64,000 nt of DNA from Microbacterium sp. 4R-513. GTDB taxonomy: Bacteria > Actinomycetota > Actinomycetes > Actinomycetales > Microbacteriaceae. Below are positions 27,951 through 36,645 of the stretch, piece after piece. The first letter of the stretch is position 1. Each line of letters opens with the position of its first letter. A program made the position numbers and the translations under genes. Where the stretch lies: assembly GCF_011046485.1 (NCBI RefSeq), contig NZ_CP049256.1, positions 1,984,001-2,048,000 of the forward strand. Reading direction: 5' to 3'. The notes under the pieces are model-generated. The model saw only the letters and a program-made list of their open reading frames with translations, was not told the origin of the DNA and did not search any database.

Positions 27951-29749
27951 GCGCCATCTCGAAAGCAGCCGTCCGCACCCGCGTCGTCCTCGCCGTCGAC
28001 GACCTCGCCGTGACGTACGAGACGAGCCGAGGCGCCGTCGACGCCGTACAGGGCGTCTCGTTCCAGGTCGCGGAAGGTGAGACCGTCGCGATCGTCGGGG
28101 AGTCCGGCTCGGGCAAGTCCACGACGGCGCACGCCATCGTCCGGCTGCTCCCCGCGGCTGCGCGCATCCCGTCGGGGCGCATCCGGGTCGGCGATGTCGA
28201 CGTCGCCGCGGCGACGGCCTCGGAGCTGGCCGGCATCCGGGGGCGCCGCATCGGGCTCGTCCCGCAGGACCCCACCGTGAGCCTCAACCCCGTGACGCGC
28301 ATCGGCGCCCAGGTCGCCGAGGTGCTGCTCGTGCACGGGCTGGCCGACCGCCGCACGGCGTGGGACCGGGCTGTCGAGGCGCTGGCCGAGGCCGGCATCC
28401 CCGACGCGGCCGTACGGGCGCGACAGTATCCGCACGAGCTCTCGGGCGGCATGCGGCAACGCGTCCTCATCGCGACGGCGATCATCGCCCGGCCCGACCT
28501 CATCGTCGCCGACGAGCCGACAAGCGCTCTCGACGTCACGGTGCAGCGGCAGATCCTCGATCAGCTCGACCGCCTGCGTGCGGACCGGGGAACCGGCATC
28601 CTCCTCATCACGCATGACCTCGGGGTCGCGGCGGATCGCGCCGACCGCATCGTCGTGATGCATGCGGGCCGCATCGTCGAGGCCGGAACACCCGACGAGG
28701 TGCTCCGCGACCCGCGCGACGCCTATACGCGGCGCCTCATCGCCGCGGCACCGAGCCTCAATGCGCGGCGGAGCGAGGCATCCGTCCTCCTCTCTTCCCC
28801 ACCGGGTGGGAGAAGCGTCGCGTGGACCGCGGCGCCGCGCACCGACGCGGCCGGCCGCGGCGCGGGCGTGCCCGTGCTCGAGGTGCGCGACCTCGTGAAG
28901 GAGTTCGCGCTTCCTCACGGCTCCGGCGCCGGCTCCGGCGCCGGCGTGCAGCGGGCGGTCGACGGCGTGTCGTTCGCGATCCCGCGCGGAACGACGCTCG
29001 GGATCGTCGGCGAGTCGGGGTCGGGCAAGACCACGACGGCGCGCCTCGCGCTGCGGCTCGTCGAGCCGACGGCCGGGTCGATCCTGCTCGACGGCGCCGA
29101 TGTCACGACGGCTGAGGGAGGGCGGGTCCGTGAGCTGCGCCGTCGCGTGCAGCTCGTGCAGCAGAACCCCTACGCGACGCTCAATCCGAAACACACCGTG
29201 GGGGAGCTCGTCGCCGATCCGCTGCGGGCGTTCCGCGTCGGCGACCGCGCGTCCCGTGGTCGCCGCGCGGCGGAGCTGCTCGACGTCGTGGCCCTCCCGG
29301 TCTCGGCCTTGCACCGACGACCCGCGGAGCTCTCGGGCGGGCAGCGGCAGCGTGTCGCGATCGCGCGTGCCCTCGCGCTGTCGCCCGACCTGCTCGTGCT
29401 CGACGAGCCGGTGTCGGCGCTCGACGTGTCGATCCAGCACCAGATCCTGACGCTTCTCGCGCACCTGCAGCGCGACCACGGCCTCACCTACCTCTTCATC
29501 TCGCACGACCTCGCCGTCGTCCGCCAGGTCGCGCACCGGGTCGCCGTCATGCGCGCGGGCCGCATCGTCGAGTCCGGCGCCGTCGACGCCATCTTCGAGG
29601 CGCCGCGCGAGGCCTACACGCGCGACCTCATCGACGCGATCCCCGGCGGAGGCCGGGCCCTCGACCCGGCATCCCGCAGGTCCGCACCGCGCGGCCCGGC
29701 ATCCCCTTCCCTCGCACCACAGACCCCCGCACACCAAGGAGCATCATGA
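27947..29749 (+). CDS. ABC transporter dual ATP-binding protein (DppD-DppF fusion)
   Basis: 600 residues with two complete ATPase domains. Domain 1: Walker A GESGSGKST (Lys57), Q-loop VPQDP, signature LSGGMRQRV, Walker B LIVADEPTSALD and the switch His in LLITHDLG. Domain 2: Walker A GESGSGKTT (about residue 360), signature LSGGQRQRV, LLVLDEPVSALD, LFISHDLA. Each ends in the oligopeptide-type sequence (DAYTRRLI, EAYTRDLI). The joining linker (LNARRSEASVLLSSPPGG) is low complexity. Such fusions replace separate DppD and DppF genes in many actinobacteria. Overlaps both neighbours by four bases. Confidence 0.95.
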   Translation: MSAISKAAVRTRVVLAVDDLAVTYETSRGAVDAVQGVSFQVAEGETVAIVGESGSGKSTTAHAIVRLLPAAARIPSGRIRVGDVDVAAATASELAGIRGRRIGLVPQDPTVSLNPVTRIGAQVAEVLLVHGLADRRTAWDRAVEALAEAGIPDAAVRARQYPHELSGGMRQRVLIATAIIARPDLIVADEPTSALDVTVQRQILDQLDRLRADRGTGILLITHDLGVAADRADRIVVMHAGRIVEAGTPDEVLRDPRDAYTRRLIAAAPSLNARRSEASVLLSSPPGGRSVAWTAAPRTDAAGRGAGVPVLEVRDLVKEFALPHGSGAGSGAGVQRAVDGVSFAIPRGTTLGIVGESGSGKTTTARLALRLVEPTAGSILLDGADVTTAEGGRVRELRRRVQLVQQNPYATLNPKHTVGELVADPLRAFRVGDRASRGRRAAELLDVVALPVSALHRRPAELSGGQRQRVAIARALALSPDLLVLDEPVSALDVSIQHQILTLLAHLQRDHGLTYLFISHDLAVVRQVAHRVAVMRAGRIVESGAVDAIFEAPREAYTRDLIDAIPGGGRALDPASRRSAPRGPASPSLAPQTPAHQGAS

Positions 29750-31365
29750 GAACCCGCAGCACGGTAGGCGCGATCGTCGCGCTCGCAGCCGTCCTTGTCC
29801 TGACCTCGTGCGCGAGCAGCGGAACCGGCTCGTCGAGCACGCCCGACGCCTCGGACGAGCCCGTCGACGGGGGCGATCTCACGTTCGCGGTCGCGAACGA
29901 CCCCATCTCGCTCAACCCGTCCGGCTTCGGTTCCGGGAACGACACGTGGTACGTCACCCGCCAGCTCGTCGATTCGCTGCTCTACCAGAACCCTGAGACC
30001 AACGAGCTCGAGCCGTGGCTCGCCGAGTCCTACACCGTGAACGACGACGCGACGGTGTTCAGTTTCGATCTGCGCGATGACGTGACCTTCTCGGACGGCA
30101 CGCCGCTCACGGCCGCCTCGGTCAAGTCGACCTTCGACGACATCGTCGCAGCCGGCGCACTGAGCGCCTCGATCGGCTCGTTCGTCGGCTACGCCGAGAC
30201 GGTCGCCGTCGACGACGACACCGTCGAGGTGCACTTCTCGAAGCCGAACGCGGCCTTCCCCCAGGCGACGTCGACGGTCGGCCTCGGCATCGTCGGCGCC
30301 GCGACGCTCGAGACGCCGTACGCCGACCGCGCCGATGGCCAGGCTGTCGTGGGCACCGGCCCCTTCACGCTCGACAGCTACACGAAGGACGTCTCGACCG
30401 TCCTCGACAAGCGTGACGACTACGCGTGGGCCCCGGCATCCCGCGGCAACGACGGAGGCGCGCACCTCGACAGCGTGACGTTCCAGATCGTGCCCGAGGC
30501 GAGCGTCCGCACCGGCGGACTCTCCTCCGACCAGTTCGACGTGATCGGGGGCGTGCAGCCCAACGACGTCCCCGTCGTCGAGGGCTCGGGCCTGCCGCTC
30601 GTGTACCGCGCGAACCCCGGCATCAGCTTCGGCCTGACGTTCAACGTCGCGCGGCCCATCGTGGCCGACCCCGCCGTTCGAGAGGCCATCGCCTCCGCCA
30701 TCGACGCCCAGGAGGTCCGCGACACCGCCCTCAACGACCTCTTCAACGTCGGCACGAGCGCCCTCGCGAAGAGCACGCCCTCGTACGCCGACCAGAGCTC
30801 GTCCTTCGGATTCGACGCAGAGAAGGCCGGGAAGCTCCTCGACGAGGCCGGCTGGAAGAAGGGCGCCGACGGCATCCGCGAGAAGGACGGCGAGCCGCTC
30901 TCGCTCGAAGTGCTCTGGGTCACGAACTTCGGTCCGAACCAGACGAGCCTCGAGCTCATCCAGCAGCAGCTCAAGAAGGTCGGCATCGACATCCAGCTCT
31001 CCGGGACCGCCGTGCCCGATTTCATCGCCAAGCAGGACTCCGGCGAGTGGGACCTCGCGTGGGGCAACCTGTCGCGCGCGGACGGCGACGTGCTGCGGAC
31101 GCAGTTCTCCCAGGCGACGACCAAGACCCACATCGACGATCCCGAGCTCGAGGCGCTCCTGCAGGCGCAGCTCGCCGAGCCGGACCCGGCCAAGCGCGAC
31201 CAGATCCTCGCCGAGGCGCAGGCCCGCATCGCCAGCCAGCACTACCAGATCCCGGTCCACGAGCTGACGTCGATCCTCGGCACGCAGCAGGACGTCCACG
31301 GCGTGACGCTCGGTGCGGACTCGCGTCTCGACTCGCTCGTCGGCGCATGGAAGGCCGGGCAGTGA
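29746..31365 (+). CDS. ABC transporter substrate-binding lipoprotein, peptide/nickel family 5
   Basis: 539 residues. Signal peptide ends in the lipobox VLTSC (Cys22), so the protein is tethered outside the membrane. Solute-binding family 5 features follow: GGDLTFAVANDPISLNPSG, the long lobe with YTVNDDATVFSFDLRDDVTFSDGTPLTAASV, and DFIAKQDSGEWDLAWGNLSR. ATG overlaps the ATPase stop. With LLM monooxygenases downstream, it probably binds an organosulfur, sulfonate-like or amide compound; this is context-based inference, as the family is named for peptides. Confidence 0.92.
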   Translation: MRTRSTVGAIVALAAVLVLTSCASSGTGSSSTPDASDEPVDGGDLTFAVANDPISLNPSGFGSGNDTWYVTRQLVDSLLYQNPETNELEPWLAESYTVNDDATVFSFDLRDDVTFSDGTPLTAASVKSTFDDIVAAGALSASIGSFVGYAETVAVDDDTVEVHFSKPNAAFPQATSTVGLGIVGAATLETPYADRADGQAVVGTGPFTLDSYTKDVSTVLDKRDDYAWAPASRGNDGGAHLDSVTFQIVPEASVRTGGLSSDQFDVIGGVQPNDVPVVEGSGLPLVYRANPGISFGLTFNVARPIVADPAVREAIASAIDAQEVRDTALNDLFNVGTSALAKSTPSYADQSSSFGFDAEKAGKLLDEAGWKKGADGIREKDGEPLSLEVLWVTNFGPNQTSLELIQQQLKKVGIDIQLSGTAVPDFIAKQDSGEWDLAWGNLSRADGDVLRTQFSQATTKTHIDDPELEALLQAQLAEPDPAKRDQILAEAQARIASQHYQIPVHELTSILGTQQDVHGVTLGADSRLDSLVGAWKAGQ

Positions 31366-32414
31366 CGGCTCGGCGCGTTCCCCGCGCAGGGTTCATCCTC
31401 GCGGGGAACCACCCCGAGGGCGACCCCGCCCGCGGCCTCGGAGAGACGCTGCGGCTCTTCGCCTTCGGCGAGGACCTCGGATTCGACGTCGCCGGCGTGC
31501 GGCAGCGTCACCTCGAGCGGGGCATCTCGTCGGCGCTGCCGTTCCTCGCGGCGGCCACGCAGCGCACAGCGCGGATCCGCCTCGAGACGGACGTCGTGCC
31601 GCTCGGGTACGAGACGCCCTTCCGCCTGGCGGAGGATTACGCGACGGTGGACGCCCTCTCCGGGGGGCGTGTCAACGTCGGCATCAGCACCTCGTCGCCG
31701 CACGGCGACCTCCTCGCATCGCTCGGGCGGTCCGACGATGCGGCGGACTCCTACGCGCTCATCGAGCGCTTCCTCGAGGCGCTCGAGGGGCACGTGCTGG
31801 CCGACCAGCCGCTTTCCACGCCCTACGGACCGCAGGTGCCGCGCATCGAACCGCACGTCGAGGGCCTCCGGCACCGCGTATGGCTCGGCGGCGGATCCGA
31901 GCGCTCGATCCGCTGGGCGGCGGCGAAAGGCCTCAGGCTGCTGCTCGGCAATCTGAGCGACGCGGGCGGCCACGACCGGTTCGAACCGGCGCAGCGCGAC
32001 CACCTCGACCTCTACCACTCGGAGTTCGAGGGGCCGGGGGAGGCGGTCGTCGGGGTCGAGCGGGTGATCGTGCCGACGACGACGGCGACGGCCGAGCAGC
32101 GCGCGCACTACCTCGCTTACGCCGAGGCTCGCGATGCCCGCACGGCCCAGCCGGCCGAGCTCGCCGGCCGCCGCGTGGTGTTCCAGCGCGACCTCGTCGG
32201 CACGGCCGAGCAGATCGCCGAGCGGCTCCTCGATGATCCGTCGTTCGACGGCCGCACCGAGCTGCGCGTGGCCCTGCCGTACGGCTTCCGCGAGGACGAG
32301 TACCGCCAGATCCTCTTCGACATCCGTCACGCCGTGCTGCCGGAGCTCGGATGGGAGCCGGCTGCGACGGATGCCGCGGCATCCGTCTCCGTTACGGCTC
32401 ATGAAGCCGCGTGA
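31362..32414 (+). CDS. LLM-class flavin-dependent oxidoreductase 1
   Basis: 350 residues of the luciferase-like TIM-barrel family, which use reduced FMN and oxygen to cleave C-S, C-N or related bonds. Visible: LRLFAFGEDLGFDVAGVRQRHLERG, a barrel segment RIRLETDVVPLGYETPFRLAEDYATVDALSGGRVNVGIS that holds the flavin phosphate site, and RHRVWLGGGSERSIRWAAAKGLRLLLGN. GTG at 31362 overlaps the lipoprotein stop. The last codons overlap the second leader peptide and a palindrome, so the protein's C terminus (ATDAAASVSVTAHEAA) is shaped by a regulatory sequence. Confidence 0.88.
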   Translation: MTARRVPRAGFILAGNHPEGDPARGLGETLRLFAFGEDLGFDVAGVRQRHLERGISSALPFLAAATQRTARIRLETDVVPLGYETPFRLAEDYATVDALSGGRVNVGISTSSPHGDLLASLGRSDDAADSYALIERFLEALEGHVLADQPLSTPYGPQVPRIEPHVEGLRHRVWLGGGSERSIRWAAAKGLRLLLGNLSDAGGHDRFEPAQRDHLDLYHSEFEGPGEAVVGVERVIVPTTTATAEQRAHYLAYAEARDARTAQPAELAGRRVVFQRDLVGTAEQIAERLLDDPSFDGRTELRVALPYGFREDEYRQILFDIRHAVLPELGWEPAATDAAASVSVTAHEAA

Positions 32415-32424
32415 CCACCTTTGA
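32401..32424 (+). promoter_or_regulatory. Leader peptide 2 (MKPRDHL) upstream of the LLM-2 gene
   Basis: Eight codons ATG AAG CCG CGT GAC CAC CTT TGA, differing from the copy at 25855 at one codon. The same 20-base palindrome lies upstream (32367-32386) and GTTACGGCTC directly before the ATG. It overlaps the end of the LLM-1 gene in another frame and ends 70 bases before the next start codon, marking a second promoter or attenuation point inside the cluster. Confidence 0.55.
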
Positions 32425-32494
32425 CGCCCCTCGCCCACGTGCCGGCGCACGCGGGCGAGGCTGACCACGACGAACCGATCGCACGGGAGCAGAC

Positions 32495-33700
32495 ATGACC
32501 ACGAACGACAAGATCCGACTCGGGATCGCACTGGAGGGCGCCGGCTGGCACCCGTCGGCCTGGCGCGAGCCCTCGTCGCGCCCGCGGGAGCTCTTCAGCC
32601 CCGCCTACTGGACCGACCTCGTGCGGCTCGCCGATCGCGGCCACATCGACTTCGCTACTATCGAGGACTCCTTCGGGCTGCAGTCGAGCCGTCCCTTCGA
32701 GCCCGACGACCGTACCGACGAGGTGCGCGGACGCCTCGACGCGCTCCTCCTCGCGGCGCGGCTCGCCCCCGTCACCGAGCGCATCGGCCTCATCCCGACC
32801 GTCACCACGACCCACACCGAGCCGTTCCACGTCTCCAAGGCCGTCGCGACACTGGACTACGCGAGCCTCGGCCGCGCCGGATGGCAGCCCAAGGTGTCGG
32901 GCCGCGCCGACGAGGCCCGCCACGTCGGCCGCCGGGACATCCCCGAGATCGTCGACTACAACAACGACCCCGCTGTGCAGGCCGTCGTCGCCGAGCTCTT
33001 CGCCGAGGCGGCCGACGTCGTCGAGGTCGTGCGCCGGCTCTGGGACAGCTGGGAGGACGGCGCCGAGATCCGGGATGTCGCGACCGACCGCTTCCTCGAC
33101 GCCGACAAGCTCCACACGATCGACTTCGCTAGCGAGCGGTTCTCGATCCGCGGTCCTTCGATCACGCCGCGGCCCCCGCAGGGTCAGCCCGTGGTCGCCG
33201 CCCTCGCCCACGCCGAGCTGCCGTACCGCTTCGCTGCGACGTCGGCGGATCTCGTCTTCGTGACGCCTCTCGACGTCGCGTCAGCCGCGTCGATCCTCGA
33301 CCAAGTGCGGGATGCCGAGGCATCCGTCGCCCGCGAAGGGGAGCCGCTGCGGGTCTACGCCGACATCGTGGTCTTCCTCGACGGGGAAGAGCCGGCTGCC
33401 GCGCGCCTGGCCCGGCTCGACGGCCTCGGCCGCCCGCTGACGAGCGACACGCGCATCTTCACGGGCTCGGCCGGGGAGCTGGCCGAGGAGATCGAGGCGC
33501 TCGCGGCGCTCGGATACTCCGGTGTGCGGCTGCGCCCGGGCGTCCTCACCGACGATCTTCCCCGCATCGTGGAGGACCTCGTACCCGCGCTGCGGCACCG
33601 CGAGGCGCTCGCCGTCGAGGACGCGCCGGTTTCGCTTCGCACCCGCCTCGGCCTTCCGACCACCGTCCCGAACCGCTATTCGCCGGCCCTCGCCGGCTGA
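32495..33700 (+). CDS. LLM-class flavin-dependent oxidoreductase 2
   Basis: 401 residues. Begins IRLGIALEGAGWHPSAWREP, resembling the SsuD/DszA/NtaA group. Barrel pieces: GHIDFATIEDSFGLQS, RLAPVTERIGLIPTVTTTHTEPFHVSKAVATLDYASLGRAGWQPKVS with the typical flavin-site Trp-Gln, and ITPRPPQGQPVVAALAHAELPYRFAA. ATG at 32495 lies five bases after GGGAGCA. First gene of the second transcriptional block behind leader peptide 2. Substrate unknown; desulfonation or oxidative deamination is likely from family and context. Confidence 0.88.
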   Translation: MTTNDKIRLGIALEGAGWHPSAWREPSSRPRELFSPAYWTDLVRLADRGHIDFATIEDSFGLQSSRPFEPDDRTDEVRGRLDALLLAARLAPVTERIGLIPTVTTTHTEPFHVSKAVATLDYASLGRAGWQPKVSGRADEARHVGRRDIPEIVDYNNDPAVQAVVAELFAEAADVVEVVRRLWDSWEDGAEIRDVATDRFLDADKLHTIDFASERFSIRGPSITPRPPQGQPVVAALAHAELPYRFAATSADLVFVTPLDVASAASILDQVRDAEASVAREGEPLRVYADIVVFLDGEEPAAARLARLDGLGRPLTSDTRIFTGSAGELAEEIEALAALGYSGVRLRPGVLTDDLPRIVEDLVPALRHREALAVEDAPVSLRTRLGLPTTVPNRYSPALAG

Positions 33701-33723
33701 GCTGCGACATCCAGGAGCTGGAA

Positions 33724-35094
33724 ATGACCACGACACCCCGCAAGCAGATCATCCTGGCCGCCTACGTCGGCGGCGTGAACGAGCACACCCTCTGGGAGCA
33801 TCCCGAGGCCGGCAGCCAGATCGCCTTCGACACCTTCCGGCACGTCGCGCAGACAGCCGAGCGCGGCCGGTTCGACTACTTCTTCCTCGCGGAGGGCCTC
33901 GCGCTGCGCGAGCGCGCGGGCAAGGTCTTCGATCACGACATCGCGGGCCGTCCCGACACGCTGCCCGTGCTCGCAGCGCTCGCGGGCGTGACCGAGCACA
34001 TCGGCCTCGTCGGCACGCTGAACGCGACCTTCAACGAGCCGTACGAGCTCGCGCGTCAGCTGCTGAGCCTCGACCACCTCTCGGGCGGTCGCGCCGGCTG
34101 GAACGTCGTCACGAGCTGGGATGCCTTCACGGGGCAGAACTTCCGCCGCGGCGGGTTCCTTCCGCGCGAGGAGCGGTACTCGCGGGCCGAGGAGTTCGTG
34201 CGGACGGTGCGCGAGCTGTGGGACTCGTGGGCCGACGACGCGATCGTGGCTGACAAGACCACGGGCGAGTTCCTCGCGGATGCCTCGGCCGGCGCGTTCT
34301 CGCACACGGGCGCCCAGTTCGACATCGAAGGGCGCTTCACTGTGCCGCGGAGCCCCCAGGGGCAGCCGATCATCGTGCAGGCCGGTGTCTCGCCGCAGGG
34401 CCGGGACTTCGCGGCGGCAAACTCCGACCTCATCTTCTCGCCGTACTCGCGCCTCCCCGAGGCCCGAGACTTCTACGTCGACATCAAGTCGCGGGCGCGG
34501 GCGCACGGCCGGAACCCCGACCACCTCAAGATCATCCCGGGCGCCGGGTTCGTCATCGGCGACTCGGTGGCCGATGCCGAGGAGAAGGCGCGTCACATTC
34601 TCGAGCAGCAGCTGACCGACCGCACGGTGCAGGTGACGCTCGAGCAGGTGTGGAACCGCGACCTGTCGGACTACGACATCGACGGACCGCTGCCGGACGT
34701 CGATCCCGACCCGGAGGCGGCGCCCATCATCCAGGGCCGCGCCTTCATCTACCAGGACCGGTTCGAGACGGTGCGGAAGTGGCGCGAGCTCGCCGACGCG
34801 AAAAACCTCACGATCCGCGGCCTCGCCGCCGAGATCTCGCCCCGCGCGCAGTTCATCGGCACGCCGGCGCAGGTCGCGGACGGCCTCGACGACTTCATCC
34901 AGAACGACGGCGCCGACGGCGTCGTGCTCGGCGGGCACTTCACGCCCGGCGGTCTCGACGAGTTCGTCGACACGGTCGTGCCGATCCTGCAGGAGCGCGG
35001 CTCGCTGCGGACGGACTACTCCGGCACGACGCTGCGCGACAACCTCGGCATCCCCGTCCCCGAGCGGGTCGGCGAACTGGCCGCGACGGCCTGA
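33724..35094 (+). CDS. LLM-class FMN-dependent monooxygenase 3 (NtaA/DmoA/SnaA type)
   Basis: 456 residues, the length typical of the larger nitrilotriacetate, dimethyl-sulfide and EDTA monooxygenases. Visible: KQIILAAYVGGVNEHTLWEHPEA, RFDYFFLAEGLALR, EHIGLVGTLNATFNEPYELARQLLSLDHLSGGRAGWNVVTSWD (flavin site; Asn-Val-Val-Thr-Ser is diagnostic), then VPRSPQGQPIIVQAGVSPQGRDFAA. Needs a separate flavin reductase, which is not in this window. SD AGGAGCTGGA precedes the ATG. Part of the LLM-2 to DUF1684 block. Confidence 0.92.
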   Translation: MTTTPRKQIILAAYVGGVNEHTLWEHPEAGSQIAFDTFRHVAQTAERGRFDYFFLAEGLALRERAGKVFDHDIAGRPDTLPVLAALAGVTEHIGLVGTLNATFNEPYELARQLLSLDHLSGGRAGWNVVTSWDAFTGQNFRRGGFLPREERYSRAEEFVRTVRELWDSWADDAIVADKTTGEFLADASAGAFSHTGAQFDIEGRFTVPRSPQGQPIIVQAGVSPQGRDFAAANSDLIFSPYSRLPEARDFYVDIKSRARAHGRNPDHLKIIPGAGFVIGDSVADAEEKARHILEQQLTDRTVQVTLEQVWNRDLSDYDIDGPLPDVDPDPEAAPIIQGRAFIYQDRFETVRKWRELADAKNLTIRGLAAEISPRAQFIGTPAQVADGLDDFIQNDGADGVVLGGHFTPGGLDEFVDTVVPILQERGSLRTDYSGTTLRDNLGIPVPERVGELAATA

Positions 35095-35109
35095 AAAGGC
35101 GAAGAAGAC

Positions 35110-35967
35110 ATGACGATCGACACGACCATCGCTCCGGTGACCGACAGCGCGCAGTTCGCTCGCGAGTGGGAGGTGTGGCACCGTGCCCACGAAGCCGGGC
35201 GCGCCGCACCGCACGGCTTCCTCGCCGTGACCGGTCTGCACTGGCTCACCGCGGAGCCCTCAACCTTCGAGGGGATCCCCGGCCTCTGGTCGACGGATGC
35301 CGGGGGCCCGGTCGTCGACCTCGCCGCGGGTGAGAGCCTCGAGGTCGACGGCCGGTCCGTGTCGGGTCGGCAGGCGTTCGGTGTGATTCCCGAACGCGGC
35401 GGCCTGACCGTCGGCTTCGCCGAGGGGGTCATCGAGGTCGCCAAGCGCGGAGGCCACGACATCCTGCGCCCCCGTCGGCCCGATCACCCGTTCCTCGCCA
35501 CGTACAGCGGGACGCCGGTGTACGTCCCCGATCCGCGCTGGCGCGTGGCTGCCCGGTTCGAAGCGTATGACACGCCCCGTGCGACGGAGGTCGGGGCCGC
35601 GGTCGACGGCCTCACGCACGTGTACGAGGCGCCGGGGGAGCTCGTCTTCGTGATCGCCGGCAAGGAGTTCCGGCTCGTGGCGTTCCCGGGGCACGGCGAC
35701 GGCGACCTGCTCGTGCTGTTCACCGATGCGACGAGCGGCGTCACGACCTACGCCGCGAATCGCAGCCTGTCGGTGGCGACCCCGGATGCCGAGGGCTGGA
35801 CCGTCATCGACTTCAACCGCGCCGTCAACCTCCCGTGCGCCTACACCGACTTCGCGACGTGTCCGCTTCCGCCGGCGGGCAACCGCCTGCCGATCGCGGT
35901 CGAGGCAGGCGAGAAGACGCCCCTCTCACGCTGGCGCGCGGATGCCTCGGTGGGTGTCTCGGGGTGA
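35110..35967 (+). CDS. DUF1684-domain protein
   Basis: 285 residues. The family is widespread and uncharacterised. Key landmarks visible: FAREWEVWHRAHEAGRAAPHGFLAVTGLHWLT at the N terminus, then RRPDHPFLATYSGTPVYVPDPRWRV, GELVFVIAGKEFRLVAFPGHGDGDLLVLFTDATSG, and the C-terminal FNRAVNLPCAYTDFATCPLPPAGNRLPIAVEAGEK, the most conserved stretch of the family. No signal peptide or membrane segment. Starts 15 bases after the NtaA-type gene, so it shares its transcript; DUF1684 proteins often sit next to LLM monooxygenases, suggesting a role in handling their product. Confidence 0.85.
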   Translation: MTIDTTIAPVTDSAQFAREWEVWHRAHEAGRAAPHGFLAVTGLHWLTAEPSTFEGIPGLWSTDAGGPVVDLAAGESLEVDGRSVSGRQAFGVIPERGGLTVGFAEGVIEVAKRGGHDILRPRRPDHPFLATYSGTPVYVPDPRWRVAARFEAYDTPRATEVGAAVDGLTHVYEAPGELVFVIAGKEFRLVAFPGHGDGDLLVLFTDATSGVTTYAANRSLSVATPDAEGWTVIDFNRAVNLPCAYTDFATCPLPPAGNRLPIAVEAGEKTPLSRWRADASVGVSG

Positions 35968-36000
35968 TGTCGGGGTCGAGAGCTGCCGTACTCCTCGTTG

Positions 36001-36085
36001 GGCGGATCGAGCGGAGGGGAAATGGCGAGCGGAGGAGAGGTGCGAGGCATCCGTCCTCCCTTGGTGGGATCTCCTCCGCTCCCGC
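36001..36085. repeat. Nested-hairpin intergenic repeat, copy 1
   Basis: Shares with copies 2-5 an outer arm GAGCGGAGGGG and closing TCCTCCGCTC, and an inner GAGGCATCCGTCCTCCCTT. It fills most of the gap between the DUF1684 and GNAT genes. This copy is more diverged in the left inner arm (GAGCGGAGGAGAGG in place of GGGCGGAGGGCGGAT). Confidence 0.75.
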
Positions 36086-36129
36086 GCCCCCTCGGGAGCT
36101 GTCCTTCGACCACCACGGAGAATGGCATC

Positions 36130-36645
36130 ATGCCTGAGACGACCGCCGTGTGGACGATCGAGACCGTCCCGTGGGACGACGACCGCGCATCCGCTCTGCG
36201 CCTGGCGATGGATGCCGAGCTCACTCCGCGCTACGCCGACCGGCTGGACGACGTGTCAGAAGACATCGCTGCGCGCATCGGCGAGGCCCTGACGGTGGAT
36301 CCGGCGGCGATCGTCGCCACGATCGTCGCGACGGATGCCGAGGGCCGGCCGGTCGCGCACGCCGCCCTCCGCGATCTCGGGGACGGGTTCGACGGTTCGC
36401 TCGAGGTCAAGCGCGTCTATGTCGAGCCCACCGCCCGCGGCACGGGTCTGAGCCGCGCGCTCATGGCCGAGCTCGAACGCATCGCGGCCGAGGCGGGCGC
36501 CCGCCGGCTCATCCTCCAGACCGGCGATCGGCAGCCCGACGCCATCGCGCTGTACGAGAGGCTCGGCTACACGCCGATCCCCATCTATCCGCCCTACACG
36601 GAGATCTCGTTCTCGCACTGCTTCGCCAAGAACGTCGCACTCTGA
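36130..36645 (+). CDS. GNAT-family N-acetyltransferase
   Basis: 171 residues. The acetyl-CoA loop is in VYVEPTARGTGLSRALMAELERIAAEAGARRLILQTG, with the R/Q-x-x-G-x-G/A core near residue 105, and the C-terminal DAIALYERLGYTPI is the usual last helix-strand pair. ATG at 36130 chosen because the upstream frame runs through the intergenic repeat; it follows CCACGGAGAATGGC. Its stop overlaps the next start by one base, so it is coupled to the amine oxidase. Substrate unknown; an amine product of that oxidase is one guess. Confidence 0.88.
   Translation: MPETTAVWTIETVPWDDDRASALRLAMDAELTPRYADRLDDVSEDIAARIGEALTVDPAAIVATIVATDAEGRPVAHAALRDLGDGFDGSLEVKRVYVEPTARGTGLSRALMAELERIAAEAGARRLILQTGDRQPDAIALYERLGYTPIPIYPPYTEISFSHCFAKNVAL

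Noticed and set aside
28760..28850. A further copy of the hairpin repeat inside the ABC dual ATPase gene
   Set aside because: Only GAGGCATCCGTCCTC is shared; the outer arms are absent and the segment is in-frame linker. The shared part contains the genome-wide word GGCATCC.
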